NCBI RefSeq assembly: GCF_001467695.1 | Contig: NZ_LNYE01000001.1 | Coordinates: 1-64,000 of the forward strand | From: Legionella gratiana | GTDB lineage: Bacteria; Pseudomonadota; Gammaproteobacteria; Legionellales; Legionellaceae | Length of the DNA stretch: 64,000 bases | Direction: 5' to 3' | Shown here: positions 9,181 to 17,542 of the stretch, piece by piece | Layout: every line of letters starts with the position of its first letter | Numbering within the stretch: position 1 is the first letter of the stretch | Program-made: the position numbers and the translations under genes | The notes under the pieces: generated by a model | Databases searched by the model: none | Seen by the model: only the letters and a program-made list of their open reading frames with translations | Told to the model about the DNA's origin: nothing

Positions 9181-10440
9181 ATGCTTTATGCTGTAAGTAA
9201 AAAAGAGTTGGACTGCGAACAAAAGAGAAGCCTGAAGGACTTGTTGCTCAAAGATAACTCCTGGTATCACTATTTCCAGAAGTATAAAGACACGCTACGC
9301 CATGAGGTTTTGGAAACAATCTCGAACATTTTAAGTTGCGGGAGCACCTTGCGAGGATTTTCCTGTTATGACTGCCCCAACCCTAAATGCACTCATAGCA
9401 AAAAAGTTGCGTTTACCTGCCATAATCGGTTTTGCTCGAAGTGTGGGAAGAAAGCCACCGAGAATTGGATAAGCAAACAAATTCATCTGTTACCCAGTTG
9501 TGACTGGCAGCATATTACGTTTACGATGCCACGGGAATTATGGAGGTTTTTCAAAGAAAACTGGATTTTGTTAGGTTGGCTGCTGCCAGTAGCAGCTTCT
9601 ATTTTGCTGCGGTTAGCGAGTCATAAAGGAGTCTTACCCGGAATGTTTGCAGCGCTTCATAGCTTTGGCTGAGATTTAAAGTTCAATCCGCACGTGCATA
9701 TCTCGACTACCCAAGGAGGGATAAATGATAAAGAGACACGTTTTGTCACGTTCTACTTCAAAAAGAAAGTGATTATGGAGATGTGGCGTTATCGTGTGAT
9801 ACAGATGTTGAAAAAAGCCTATAGAGAAGGAGTTCTTGTTCTTCCTGAAGTATTAAATGCCCTATGCCCGACACAGGGTCATTTTAGCGCTTGGCTCAAT
9901 CGTAGACTCAACAAACCGTGGATAGTTCATGTGGCCAAACCACAAAAAAACCCACAGGCGTCAATTAATTATCTTGGGCGTTATATTCGTAGGCCACCGA
10001 TTGGCCACAGCAGGTTACGGCATTACAATGGCCAAAATGTAACCTTTAACTTCCTGAATCATAAGACGAATCAACACGAAGATTTTCACTGCTCTACGGA
10101 GGAGTTTATCCGTAGACTGGTACAACATATCCCTAAAAAGCATTTCAGGATGTTGCGCTATTATGGATTTCTTGTAAATAGAGTACGGAGAGAGAAATTA
10201 CCATTAGTTCGTGCTTTATTGGGGTAAGAACCTGAGCCCAAAACCTACAATCTCAAATACCCATAGTTGATGCAAAAGACCTTTGGGATTAATCCTAAGG
10301 AATGCATTCTATGTCATAGCGAAATGGAACTTGCTTATCGCAAAATTGGTGCTAACGCTGCGTTTTTTATGAAAATCACGAGAAACTGGCACAAAGAAAA
10401 AGGCTGGTTGCATAGGCGTTCCCAGGATAGATCTATCTAA
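9181..10440 (+). pseudogene. IS91-like HUH transposase with three in-frame nonsense codons
   Basis: A single 420-codon frame encodes an IS91-family transposase: N-terminal zinc-binding domain (CGSTLRGFSCYDCPNPKC...CHNRFCSKCG), then the HUH motif FNPHVHIS near 9684-9710, the tyrosine region SINYLGRYIRRPPI, and a C-terminal ECILCH. It is interrupted by TGA at 9670-9672, TAA at 10225-10227 and TAG at 10264-10266. Each could come from a C-to-T change in CGA, CAA and CAG. IS91 elements move by rolling circle and lack inverted repeats, so ends were not defined. Its insertion or transposition may have removed the 5' half of the methyltransferase fragment downstream. Confidence 0.85.
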
Positions 10441-10496
10441 AATTTGGAATTATTTTATAACTTTAAGCGTATTGACTTAATTTAATCCGACATAGT

Positions 10497-10985
10497 GTGT
10501 CTCGAAATAGCATCCAGTGTCACCTTAGCACCTTGGTTGTTTATATTTTACCAACACTCCTGTCCCGATTTAACATTGAGATTCCTAAGTATGAACAACA
10601 ATTTGATTTTGTCTTATTCAATACAGTATTGTGTTTTTTGAATTTACCTTTAGTAGCACTTCTTGAAGCAAAACGGGTTTTAAAGCCCAATGGTAAGCTT
10701 ATTATTGGTATGATTGATAAACATTCGATGATTGGACAGCAATATGAGGCCACCAAGCAAGATAATCTGTTTTATCGATACGCTCATTTTTATTCGGTAC
10801 AGGAGGTCTTTGAATTGCTTCATGAAATTAATTTTAAAGAAGAAGCAATTTATCAAACTTTATTCTCTCCTGTTGATACTATATTAACGCCAGAGGAGAG
10901 TAAACCAGGCTATGGGGAAGGAGGGTTTGTTGTTCTTTCTGCTTATGTTAAACCCAATCGATTTTCCTATTTAGATTTTATTTGA
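10497..10985 (+). pseudogene. SAM-dependent methyltransferase, 5'-truncated
   Basis: The recognisable part begins at about 10585 with QQFDFVLFNTVLCFL (the motif-III region), then LLEAKRVLKPNGKLIIGMID, and runs to a natural C-terminus. This is the back half of a class I methyltransferase (Methyltransf_11 type). The N-terminal half with the glycine-rich SAM-binding motif is absent and is replaced by sequence next to the IS91-like transposase. The GTG at 10497 is only the first possible start in the open frame. It is most likely a non-functional remnant. Confidence 0.72.
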
Positions 10986-11170
10986 TAGACGTTCTAGTTA
11001 AATCAAGTAAGCCGATAATTGAGCAAACTATTTAAAATTTAATTACTCTGTATATTAAGATTGATTTTCTTAACAGTTACACTAGGAAAACTCTAATTTG
11101 CAGTGGCGTTGAGATAAATTACCTATTTTTTAAATTGCCTGATTGCTTGATGAGTTCTCCCGACTTGCTA

Positions 11171-11373
11171 TCAATTTTTCTTGGATTCAAGATGTGCTTT
11201 ATGAGTTTCACCCAGAATTTCAAATGTTTCTTTTATTACATACAGAGCACCTTTCTATCTGCTCCGATAGCAGCTTGATAGCATTCGCAACCCATGTCAT
11301 TTCCTTTTAAGTGGTTGCTTAGAATCCTTATCAGTCTCTCTGGTATTGGTGCAAGGTTATTTTATGAGTTCAT
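11171..11373 (-). pseudogene. possible remnant of a small gene (two frames)
   Basis: The 437-base gap 10986-11422 has no intact gene. On the minus strand a coherent stretch reads LAPIPERLIRILSNHLKGND then MGCECYQAAIGADRK before a stop at 11236, and a neighbouring frame continues VIKETFEILGETHKAHLES to 11171. A TAA also interrupts the first frame near 11362. The two pieces could be one degraded protein of about 65 residues. Family not recognised. Low confidence. Confidence 0.28.
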
Positions 11374-11422
11374 GACAGAATAACGGCGTAACATTAAAGG
11401 TTTGGAGTAGATTAAGTTTTAA

Positions 11423-11743
11423 TCAAAGGCATAAAACTTGTCGTAACCCATCATCCAAGGCATTTAAATCTTTATCTGAAAGGTTTCCTGCCACTTTTTT
11501 TAAACGACTTTTATCAATCGTTCTTATTTGATCACAAACTGCGGTAACTTGTTTGCCAAGACAAGAAACAGTGATGGTAATTGGTGGTCTGGCTGTAGCA
11601 GAGCTTGAAAGAGGAACGACGACAACAGTGCGTCTTGCTTGATTAATCGGTGTTGCTCCAACTAAAACGCAAGGTCTGAGTTTGTTGATTTCAGAGCCTG
11701 TAGTAGGGTCGAGGTTTACCCAATATACATCACCACGATTCAT
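11423..11743 (-). CDS. MazF/PemK-family mRNA interferase toxin
   Basis: 106 residues with the PemK/MazF barrel signature: NRGDVYWVNLDPTTGSE at the N-terminus, RPCVLVG, TVVVVPLSSS and AVCDQIRTIDKSRL. In this family the toxin cleaves mRNA at short sequences and is neutralised by the cognate antitoxin. Its start overlaps the end of the antitoxin gene by 14 bases, the usual coupled antitoxin-first order. Length is normal and no lesion is visible. On a plasmid it would favour maintenance. Confidence 0.9.
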   Translation of the reverse strand: MNRGDVYWVNLDPTTGSEINKLRPCVLVGATPINQARRTVVVVPLSSSATARPPITITVSCLGKQVTAVCDQIRTIDKSRLKKVAGNLSDKDLNALDDGLRQVLCL

Positions 11744-11963
11744 CAGTTAATCCATCTTGAACCGTTATATCCCAATCGTTCATTTCATTTTGTAAACCAT
11801 GATCATTTTCAACAGCTAAAGCGCATTCATAGAGCGCTTTTTCACGTCGTTCAATTTCTTTTTCAATAAGATGAGCAATCACCTTGCTGCGTTGTCGCTG
11901 AGGTATTGCTGCTCTCATTCTAGAAGCGATTTGATCGGGTATTGATATTAAAACTTTATTCAT
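11730..11963 (-). CDS. antitoxin of the MazF-like pair (ribbon-helix-helix type)
   Basis: 77 residues from the ATG at 11963. Two more in-frame ATGs lie at 11966 and 11975, but GGAG sits inside codon 1-2 of the longest frame, so the later start is preferred. The N-terminus (KVLISIPDQIASRMRAAIP...RSKVIAHLIEKEIERRE) is a ribbon-helix-helix DNA-binding domain. The acidic C-terminal tail (WDITVQDGLTDESW) would bind the toxin. It precedes and overlaps the toxin gene. Antitoxins of this kind autorepress their operon with the toxin. Confidence 0.85.
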   Translation of the reverse strand: MNKVLISIPDQIASRMRAAIPQRQRSKVIAHLIEKEIERREKALYECALAVENDHGLQNEMNDWDITVQDGLTDESW

Positions 11964-11966
11964 CAT

Positions 11967-12010
11967 TATCTCCATCTATATATAATATAATATATCCTAT
12001 ATCTAAAGAC
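11967..12010 (-). promoter_or_regulatory. probable promoter/operator of the mazEF-like operon
   Basis: Directly upstream of the antitoxin start is a run of alternating A/T with inverted symmetry (TATATAATATAATATAT around 11979-11995), containing -10-like TATATT on the minus strand. AT-rich palindromes in this position are typical ribbon-helix-helix operators. No firm -35 was assigned. Confidence 0.4.
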
Positions 12011-12071
12011 AAATTATTCTGATTGTGGAAAATAATTATTCTCTTTTTTTATAATTGGAAGGTGGTACTCG

Positions 12072-12524
12072 TTAAAAAATAAGCAGCATTTGCTGAGAGT
12101 CCTGAGATTGGGATTGAATGGTTGAGTTTTGATTCAGCAATGATCGAACTTGCTTTTTCCGAGGTCTCTTTTTCATAGGTGCTGGATCCTCCATAAAGCA
12201 GGCCCATGGTAGTATTTGTTGGTATAGAACATCATGGGTTTGATAAGAGATCAGATAATAACCGCGTTGGTTTCGTTCTTTCACCATGACGCAAAAGTGC
12301 TTCAAGGCATCAGAAAAACTTGCAAAGGCAATAATATGGCTTTGCCCAAATCTGGACTTGATACGTCCATTGGATGCGCAGAGTGTCCAGTCACCCAATA
12401 AATCCTGTTCCAGGCGAATGACGTAATAGCGCGTTGCCTTTTCAAAACGGACGGCATGATAACATTCCTTGGGTTTAAAATTAAGGTAATGAACCCATGG
12501 CAGGGTGGTGAACCAGGGGAATCA
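12072..12524 (-). CDS. WGR-domain protein downstream of the resolvase (start uncertain)
   Basis: The frame is open from just after the resolvase stop (12524) to 12072, 150 codons, but has no ATG before the TTG at 12398. The protein shows the WGR fold: YHAVRFEKATRYYVIRLEQD, GDWTLCASNGRIKSRFGQ, FSDALKHFCVMVKERNQRGY. The domain begins before 12398, so the TTG start would cut it. Either a non-ATG start or a lesion near 12515 must be assumed: an ATG at 12522 is in another frame and soon stops. WGR domains are nucleic-acid-associated in PARPs and in bacterial proteins of unknown role. The tail is basic. A related WGR frame lies at the right edge of the window. Confidence 0.6.
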
Positions 12525-13409
12525 TCACCAAGATTTACCGGTTGCAGGTTCCGTGATACTCATTTCTGTAAATCCATTGCGACAGCCGGCAATCGATTCG
12601 GCTTCATGCATTAAGTCATAGATAGTTTCATCCAGATCCTTATCACTGGTATAGGGAATTTTAAGACTGTATTCCCATCCATCCTTGTCTTTTTTCACCA
12701 TATCAAAGGCTGAAAAGCAGTATTGCTCGATTTGCCGCCTGGATTCATTTTTTCCACGCACAAACTTATTGTTGTTTTCTACGCGCAGCCAAACTTCAAC
12801 CACGGCAATTTTTTGAGTTCCCTGGCTGCCTGGAATTGATTTTTCTGGATTATCCTGTCGTTGGGTTTTAAGAATACGATAAACACTGGCAATACCCATA
12901 TTAAGTTTTTTAGCAATAGCGGTGCGTGTGTATCCCTGATTGATTAACTCCATGACCTCATTAGTTTTTGAGCGTGCTGTGGGTTTTCTCCCTTTGTATT
13001 TGCCTTCGCGTTTTGCGCGCTCAATACCTTCCAGTTGCCGCTCACGGCGAAGGTTGGTTTCAAACTCAGCAAAGACACCCAGCATATCCAAAAAGAATTT
13101 ACCTGAGGCATTAGAGGTATCCACAGGTTGCTCCAATGCTTTTAGGTGGATCTCTTTCTCTTTTAAATAATGCAGTAAAGTCTGTAAATCCAGAATACTG
13201 CGGGTTAAGCGGTCAATTCGTGTAACTACCAAGGTATCGCCTTCACGAATATACTCCATGCATTCATCCAGTGCGGTTCGGTTTTTTTTTGAAGTACCAC
13301 TTTTTTTCTCGGAAAAGATCTTTTTACATCCAGCGCATTTTAAAGCATCAAGTTGAATGTCCAAATTTTGGTCAATTGTAGATACGCGGGCATAACCAAC
13401 AAGCGCCAT
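12525..13409 (-). CDS. serine recombinase (resolvase/invertase) with an extra C-terminal domain
   Basis: 294 residues from ATG 13409 (preceded by AGGAAAATTC; an earlier in-frame ATG at 13424 has no site). Residues 1-140 are the catalytic domain: LVGYARVSTIDQNLD with the nucleophile Ser, TRIDRLTRS, and the E-helix EFETNLRRERQLEGI. A Hin-like helix-turn-helix follows (TRTAIAKKLNMGIASVYRIL). Normal resolvases end at about 190 residues; here about 95 more follow (KIAVVEVWLRVENNNKFVRG...GFTEMSITEPATGKSW) that I do not recognise. It probably resolves plasmid multimers or cointegrates. The WGR-domain frame follows with no gap. Confidence 0.9.
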   Translation of the reverse strand: MALVGYARVSTIDQNLDIQLDALKCAGCKKIFSEKKSGTSKKNRTALDECMEYIREGDTLVVTRIDRLTRSILDLQTLLHYLKEKEIHLKALEQPVDTSNASGKFFLDMLGVFAEFETNLRRERQLEGIERAKREGKYKGRKPTARSKTNEVMELINQGYTRTAIAKKLNMGIASVYRILKTQRQDNPEKSIPGSQGTQKIAVVEVWLRVENNNKFVRGKNESRRQIEQYCFSAFDMVKKDKDGWEYSLKIPYTSDKDLDETIYDLMHEAESIAGCRNGFTEMSITEPATGKSW

Positions 13410-13621
13410 GAATTTTCCTATCAATAATATTTAAAATTAGTGATAGTACATTATCATAAATAAAAATCAGATTCTATTGATATGAAAAACAAGGGATTTA
13501 AAGGCAAGGCAAAATTTATCACAAGGGTGTACTTTATTGATAGCCCATATAAAATAGAAAAATTGAAAATGTAATGCATTTGTTATACAATTAAAATATC
13601 AGTATTTTGGGAGTTACTAAG

Positions 13622-13882
13622 ATGAATAAGGCGGCAACAATTAATGCTCGTATTGAGCCTGCTCTTAAAATGCAGGCAGAAGCGATTTTGCATAAGGTAG
13701 GCTTATCTACAGCCGAGGCGATTCGACTGTTCTATAGCCAGGTCTGTCTCCAAAATGGCCTGCCTTTTGAGGTAAAAATACCGAACAAAGAGACAAGAGA
13801 GGCCATGGCAGAGCTGGAATCAGGAAAAGGCGAGCGATTTAAAACAATGAAGGATGTATGGGATTCTGTAGATAATGCTTGA
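13622..13882 (+). CDS. relB: RelB/DinJ-family antitoxin
   Basis: 86 residues from ATG 13622; an upstream TTG at 13607 would add five residues but GGGAG lies correctly for the ATG. The N-terminal ribbon-helix-helix (AATINARIEPALKMQAEAIL...LSTAEAIRLFYSQV...GLPFEVKIP) matches DinJ/RelB. The C-terminal part (TREAMAELESGKGERFKTMKDVW) is the toxin-wrapping segment. It overlaps the toxin gene by eight bases. It lies divergent from the resolvase. Confidence 0.92.
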   Translation: MNKAATINARIEPALKMQAEAILHKVGLSTAEAIRLFYSQVCLQNGLPFEVKIPNKETREAMAELESGKGERFKTMKDVWDSVDNA

Positions 13883-14156
13883 ATTAGAGTTGGCGACACA
13901 GTTTAAGCGTGATTTGAAAAAGATTACGAAGCAAGGGAAAAGAAGGACGCTCTTAGACTCTATTGTAGAGCAATTGCAAAAGGAAGAACCCCTGGATCCA
14001 AAGCATAAGGATCACAGTCTTTCCGTAAATTGGGATGGTTATCGTGAATGTCACATTACCCCCGATTGGTTATTAATTTATAAGACCATTAAAGATGATC
14101 GCATACAATTGCTGCGATTATCACGAACAGGATCACATAGTGATTTGTTTGGGTGA
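13875..14156 (+). CDS. YafQ/RelE-family endoribonuclease toxin
   Basis: 93 residues with the RelE-superfamily fold of the YafQ type: LATQFKRDLKKITKQGK, PLDPKHKDHSLSVNWDGYRECHI, PDWLLIYK, LLRLSRTGSHSDLF. The conserved H of the KDH motif, the R-E-C-H strand and the terminal HSDLF are all present. This family cuts mRNA on translating ribosomes. Full length and coupled to the antitoxin, so it should be an active pair. Confidence 0.92.
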   Translation: MLELELATQFKRDLKKITKQGKRRTLLDSIVEQLQKEEPLDPKHKDHSLSVNWDGYRECHITPDWLLIYKTIKDDRIQLLRLSRTGSHSDLFG

Positions 14157-14335
14157 GTTCTAAAGGTGTTACTCTCTGTCGCAATACCGATCTCTATGGA
14201 ATACGAATTAATCGAGATGATCTTTATTTTGAGATAAGCCGATACTTGTTCAACCAATTCAAAGGTTAGTAAAATAATCCCAACAAGTATTCTATCGAAA
14301 TGCTGATTTTTATCTTTTTACCTAGTATGTAGTGC

Positions 14336-16834
14336 TCAGGTTTTTTTTGTTTTAAAAGCAGTTGTATAGTTGGCGATAATATCATTAGCCTCTAACTTGT
14401 ATTGTGCCAGATGTTGTTTGACAGCTTGACTGTCTTCAAACTTATTTTCAGTGGCTATAGATCGTATAAATTTACGGGCGTTATTAACTAGCTTTTCTAA
14501 TAAGCTCTTATTTATTATTTTTATATTGTTACTTGGAGGACACGCATACTCAAAACAAGTAGATAAATGAATCATAATAGGTACACATTTAGCACCATTG
14601 CCATAATTATTATTAAACCAAATTTCAGAACCATTCAGCTGATTACAATCGTGTTTGCAAATAAAATCGGTGGTTGCACCATTTTTACATTCAATAACTA
14701 AAAATTTTAAATCATCCAACAGCCAGAGATTATCTGGTCCTTTTCCATAATCATTTTCGGGGCGTTGGCCTATAAAGCCAAGAAGGTATGCTAACTCGTT
14801 AAAAGCATCCTCAAATATATTTGCAGTACCTTCACTAAATATAAGTTTTGAAAATACTCCCTCTGTATAGATAATAAGTTTGTTTCCATCTTTAAATTTG
14901 TCTTTTAAATAGGTAGAACATCGTATTGCTTGTGATCCTGTATGGGTTTTTAATGGTTTATAACTGATGCCTTCGATTGGTTTAAGAACTCTCAAATTAT
15001 CAGAAATAGCGGATAGTTGGGTTTTTTGCGATTCCACCTTATCGTACTTGTTTATATACTCCGACATGTATTGTTTTAATACGCCTTTTAATAAAAGATC
15101 ATCGGTTGAGTTATTGATTTCATGTAAAATTCTGTTTGCTGCTTCTTGTGGTTTCCCTGAGCGATCTAAATCGTAAGCTTCTCTTAAAGCGATTTTTATT
15201 GAGTCAGATGTATTTTTATTGGAGTAATTTAGGTTAGCCATAATACCTCTACTTAACTCAACCCATTGCGGGTCTCTTTTTAGACAGTAGTTTATTACGG
15301 ATCTAATTTCCTCAACTCCTTTATCTTTTATTTGATCTGCTACCCTTTCTGACAATTCTAGTTGAGCCTTTGTCGCCGGTGAAAATAGTTCTAAAGTTTC
15401 GCCCGTATAAAGCTGAGAAGTAAGATCTTTTCCCATAAGAAAAATGACGCAATAATCATCATTAGATCTAACACCTCTCCCCATCCCCTGTTCTACTTTA
15501 TGAACGATTTGATTTACTTTGTTCGAACTACCCGCAAGCTCGCTCTGGCGAATTTTATCAATATTATTTCGAGCGGCTGGTAATCCATCTATAACTAACA
15601 ATCGACAAGCATTTTCGGGCAAATCAATCCCATCATATTTGTTAACTAAAATTGTTAAGCCAATATGAGTTGTTTTAAGTTGTTCAACTCCTTGAAGGAT
15701 AGTGTCTTTTTTTAAAATGAGATCAGCTGCATCCTCCCAAAACTCCAATCGTTTGTTAGATGGGACAATAACTACCACGTTATATTCTTTGGATAATTTC
15801 AAACATAATTCTTTAACATCACTATCAAACATATTTGTGTTGAGAGCTTGTGGTAATAGGATTAATCGATCACCTACATCTCCCGCTGAATCTGGAGTGA
15901 TAGGGTTATTAAGATATTGAGAGCTAACACCAAAATGGGTCGTTAAGACGCTATCGTCTGATAATGTCGCGGTCATAAATATTTTTCTTGATGCATTACT
16001 AATAGAAGGAATCACATCAATTGGAATACAATTACTAGTAATTTCAATGGAATGCTTACTAATAACGCAACTGCATCGCTCTAAATTTTCTTTTATTAAT
16101 GGCCATTTAAATTTTATGTCTTCATGATTTTTGTTTTCAATTAAAACCTGCATTACCTTACTTAGATTTTCTTGCCAGTTCCAATATGGGATCAGAATGT
16201 AAGCAAAGGGGTCTCCCGCTTCAATCTCCAAATATTTTGCTTCCGACTGCCTTTTCATTGCTTCTTCAAAAAGACTAAATAATTTTTTATATGCTGGGTT
16301 AGATGATGACACGTTCAAAGTGAATTGTTCTTCGACTGTGTTTACGCACGCATGAGCATCATCAATAAGGAGTGTCTTAATGGGTATTTTTGCTCCCTCA
16401 TCGCCAACACCAAATACTGATTTCCCGTTAATTAATTTATATATATTAGTTACTAGAATTGCTTTTCCTTTTAAAAAACTCTCATTTTCAGGGTTATCAA
16501 CGGCATTTAATCCAAGATCTTTGGCTTCGGATAACACTTGTTCTACTAAAAAATTATCTGGAACTATATAAACTACAGGCCCTTTCTTCTCATTCAAGCA
16601 ACTTTTTAAAATTAAAAGGCCAACCACTGTTTTACCGCCACCAGTATTCATTTTTATAACCAGGTTGCGTTCTTCTTTGCGGTCAAACCATTTGCTCCAT
16701 ACTTGAGATTGCACATCGCGGGGGTAATGGAATTTGTTTGGTTTTTTATTTGGTAAGGCGCTAAAAATTTCTCTTGGCTTTAAGACTGTATCAACAGTTT
16801 GTCCTGTACTCAGTTTGGAAAAATCTAATGCCAT
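14336..16834 (-). CDS. SF2 helicase fused to a PD-(D/E)xK-like nuclease domain (candidate defence protein)
   Basis: 832 residues. Residues 1-520 form an SF2 helicase: Walker A MNTGGGKT at 62-69, motif II IDDAH at 157-161, motif III MTATL, and motif VI QGMGRGVR. The DDAH form and layout recall DinG/XPD-like or type-III-restriction-like helicases. No FeS-cluster cysteines are obvious. After a helical middle (520-640) a C-terminal domain shows GPDNLW at 699-704 and VIECKNG with E715 and K717, the spacing of a PD-(D/E)xK nuclease, followed by a Cys/His-rich stretch (ICKHDC). The ATG has a good site (AAAGGA). It follows higBA by 48 bases on the same strand, implying co-expression. Helicase-nuclease fusions are common in anti-phage loci; the exact system is not recognised. 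Confidence 0.85.
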   Translation of the reverse strand: MALDFSKLSTGQTVDTVLKPREIFSALPNKKPNKFHYPRDVQSQVWSKWFDRKEERNLVIKMNTGGGKTVVGLLILKSCLNEKKGPVVYIVPDNFLVEQVLSEAKDLGLNAVDNPENESFLKGKAILVTNIYKLINGKSVFGVGDEGAKIPIKTLLIDDAHACVNTVEEQFTLNVSSSNPAYKKLFSLFEEAMKRQSEAKYLEIEAGDPFAYILIPYWNWQENLSKVMQVLIENKNHEDIKFKWPLIKENLERCSCVISKHSIEITSNCIPIDVIPSISNASRKIFMTATLSDDSVLTTHFGVSSQYLNNPITPDSAGDVGDRLILLPQALNTNMFDSDVKELCLKLSKEYNVVVIVPSNKRLEFWEDAADLILKKDTILQGVEQLKTTHIGLTILVNKYDGIDLPENACRLLVIDGLPAARNNIDKIRQSELAGSSNKVNQIVHKVEQGMGRGVRSNDDYCVIFLMGKDLTSQLYTGETLELFSPATKAQLELSERVADQIKDKGVEEIRSVINYCLKRDPQWVELSRGIMANLNYSNKNTSDSIKIALREAYDLDRSGKPQEAANRILHEINNSTDDLLLKGVLKQYMSEYINKYDKVESQKTQLSAISDNLRVLKPIEGISYKPLKTHTGSQAIRCSTYLKDKFKDGNKLIIYTEGVFSKLIFSEGTANIFEDAFNELAYLLGFIGQRPENDYGKGPDNLWLLDDLKFLVIECKNGATTDFICKHDCNQLNGSEIWFNNNYGNGAKCVPIMIHLSTCFEYACPPSNNIKIINKSLLEKLVNNARKFIRSIATENKFEDSQAVKQHLAQYKLEANDIIANYTTAFKTKKT

Positions 16835-16882
16835 TTTATATCCTTTAAAAAGTACTGTTATTTGATGTTGGCCAAATGTTTA

Positions 16883-17173
16883 TTAGGCTTGTAATTGCAA
16901 TTTTAAGTGCATGTTGAGCGCATCAGCGACCTTTACCAACGTTTCTAATGAGGGAATAAAGGAGCTATTGCCGCTTTCAAGACGAGAAATAACCGATTGC
17001 TTGGTTCCAATTTTATTGGCCAACTCGGATTGAGTCATATGCCGCTTTTTACGGGCATTCACAATCATGACGGCAATGTTATTAATGATTTGCTCACGCT
17101 CATAGTGCTTGGCAAATTCTTCGTCCTTATTGATTTTGTCGTCAATAAACTCATTTAAGGTAAGTGCTTTCAT
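16883..17173 (-). CDS. higA: HigA-like XRE-family antitoxin
   Basis: 96 residues with a Cro/C1 helix-turn-helix in the C-terminal two thirds (VNARKKRHMTQSELANKIG...QSVISRLESGNSSFIPSLETLVKVADAL) and an N-terminal helical arm. It overlaps the toxin gene upstream by 23 bases, the toxin-first order typical of higBA. The binding site is GGAGG, nine bases before ATG. As a DNA-binding antitoxin it should repress its operon, and perhaps the helicase-nuclease gene 48 bases downstream. Confidence 0.9.
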   Translation of the reverse strand: MKALTLNEFIDDKINKDEEFAKHYEREQIINNIAVMIVNARKKRHMTQSELANKIGTKQSVISRLESGNSSFIPSLETLVKVADALNMHLKLQLQA

Positions 17174-17504
17174 GGTCGTATACCTCCATCATTCGTTTTT
17201 CAGCCAGTTCAATTTCTTGCTTTGGCGCTTTTTGTGACTGCTTTTTGTAAGCATGTAAAAGAACAATGATTTCCTTTTGAATACACACATAAAAAAAACG
17301 ATAACCACTGCGTGATGTTTTAATCTTAATTTCCCAAAGCGAGCCTTTTATTTGCCTGAATTGTACCCTTGGGCTATCAAAACCAAGCTCTTCAACATTC
17401 TTTAAACAACCGGCAAGTCGCGCGATTTCATCGGATGGCAAATCATTTAGGAATTCCGCCACAGGGTTTTTGCCTGATTGTTTTTGGTAAAATTTTATTC
17501 TCAT
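17151..17504 (-). CDS. higB: HigB/RelE-like toxin (phage Gp49-like)
   Basis: 117 residues of the Gp49/HigB family: KFYQKQSGKNPVAEFLNDLP, VQFRQIKGSLWEIKIKTSRSGYRFFYV, LLHAYKKQSQKAPKQEIELAEKRM. These are the standard conserved blocks, with the Arg and Lys residues used for ribosome-dependent mRNA cleavage. Normal length. The antitoxin gene overlaps its 3' end. A possible -10 element (TATAAA) lies about 15 bases upstream of the start, so the pair may have its own promoter inside the larger run of genes. Confidence 0.9.
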   Translation of the reverse strand: MRIKFYQKQSGKNPVAEFLNDLPSDEIARLAGCLKNVEELGFDSPRVQFRQIKGSLWEIKIKTSRSGYRFFYVCIQKEIIVLLHAYKKQSQKAPKQEIELAEKRMMEVYDHESTYLK

Positions 17505-17542
17505 AGTAATTTATAGCATAAATGTGATATTTTGGAAAGTCT

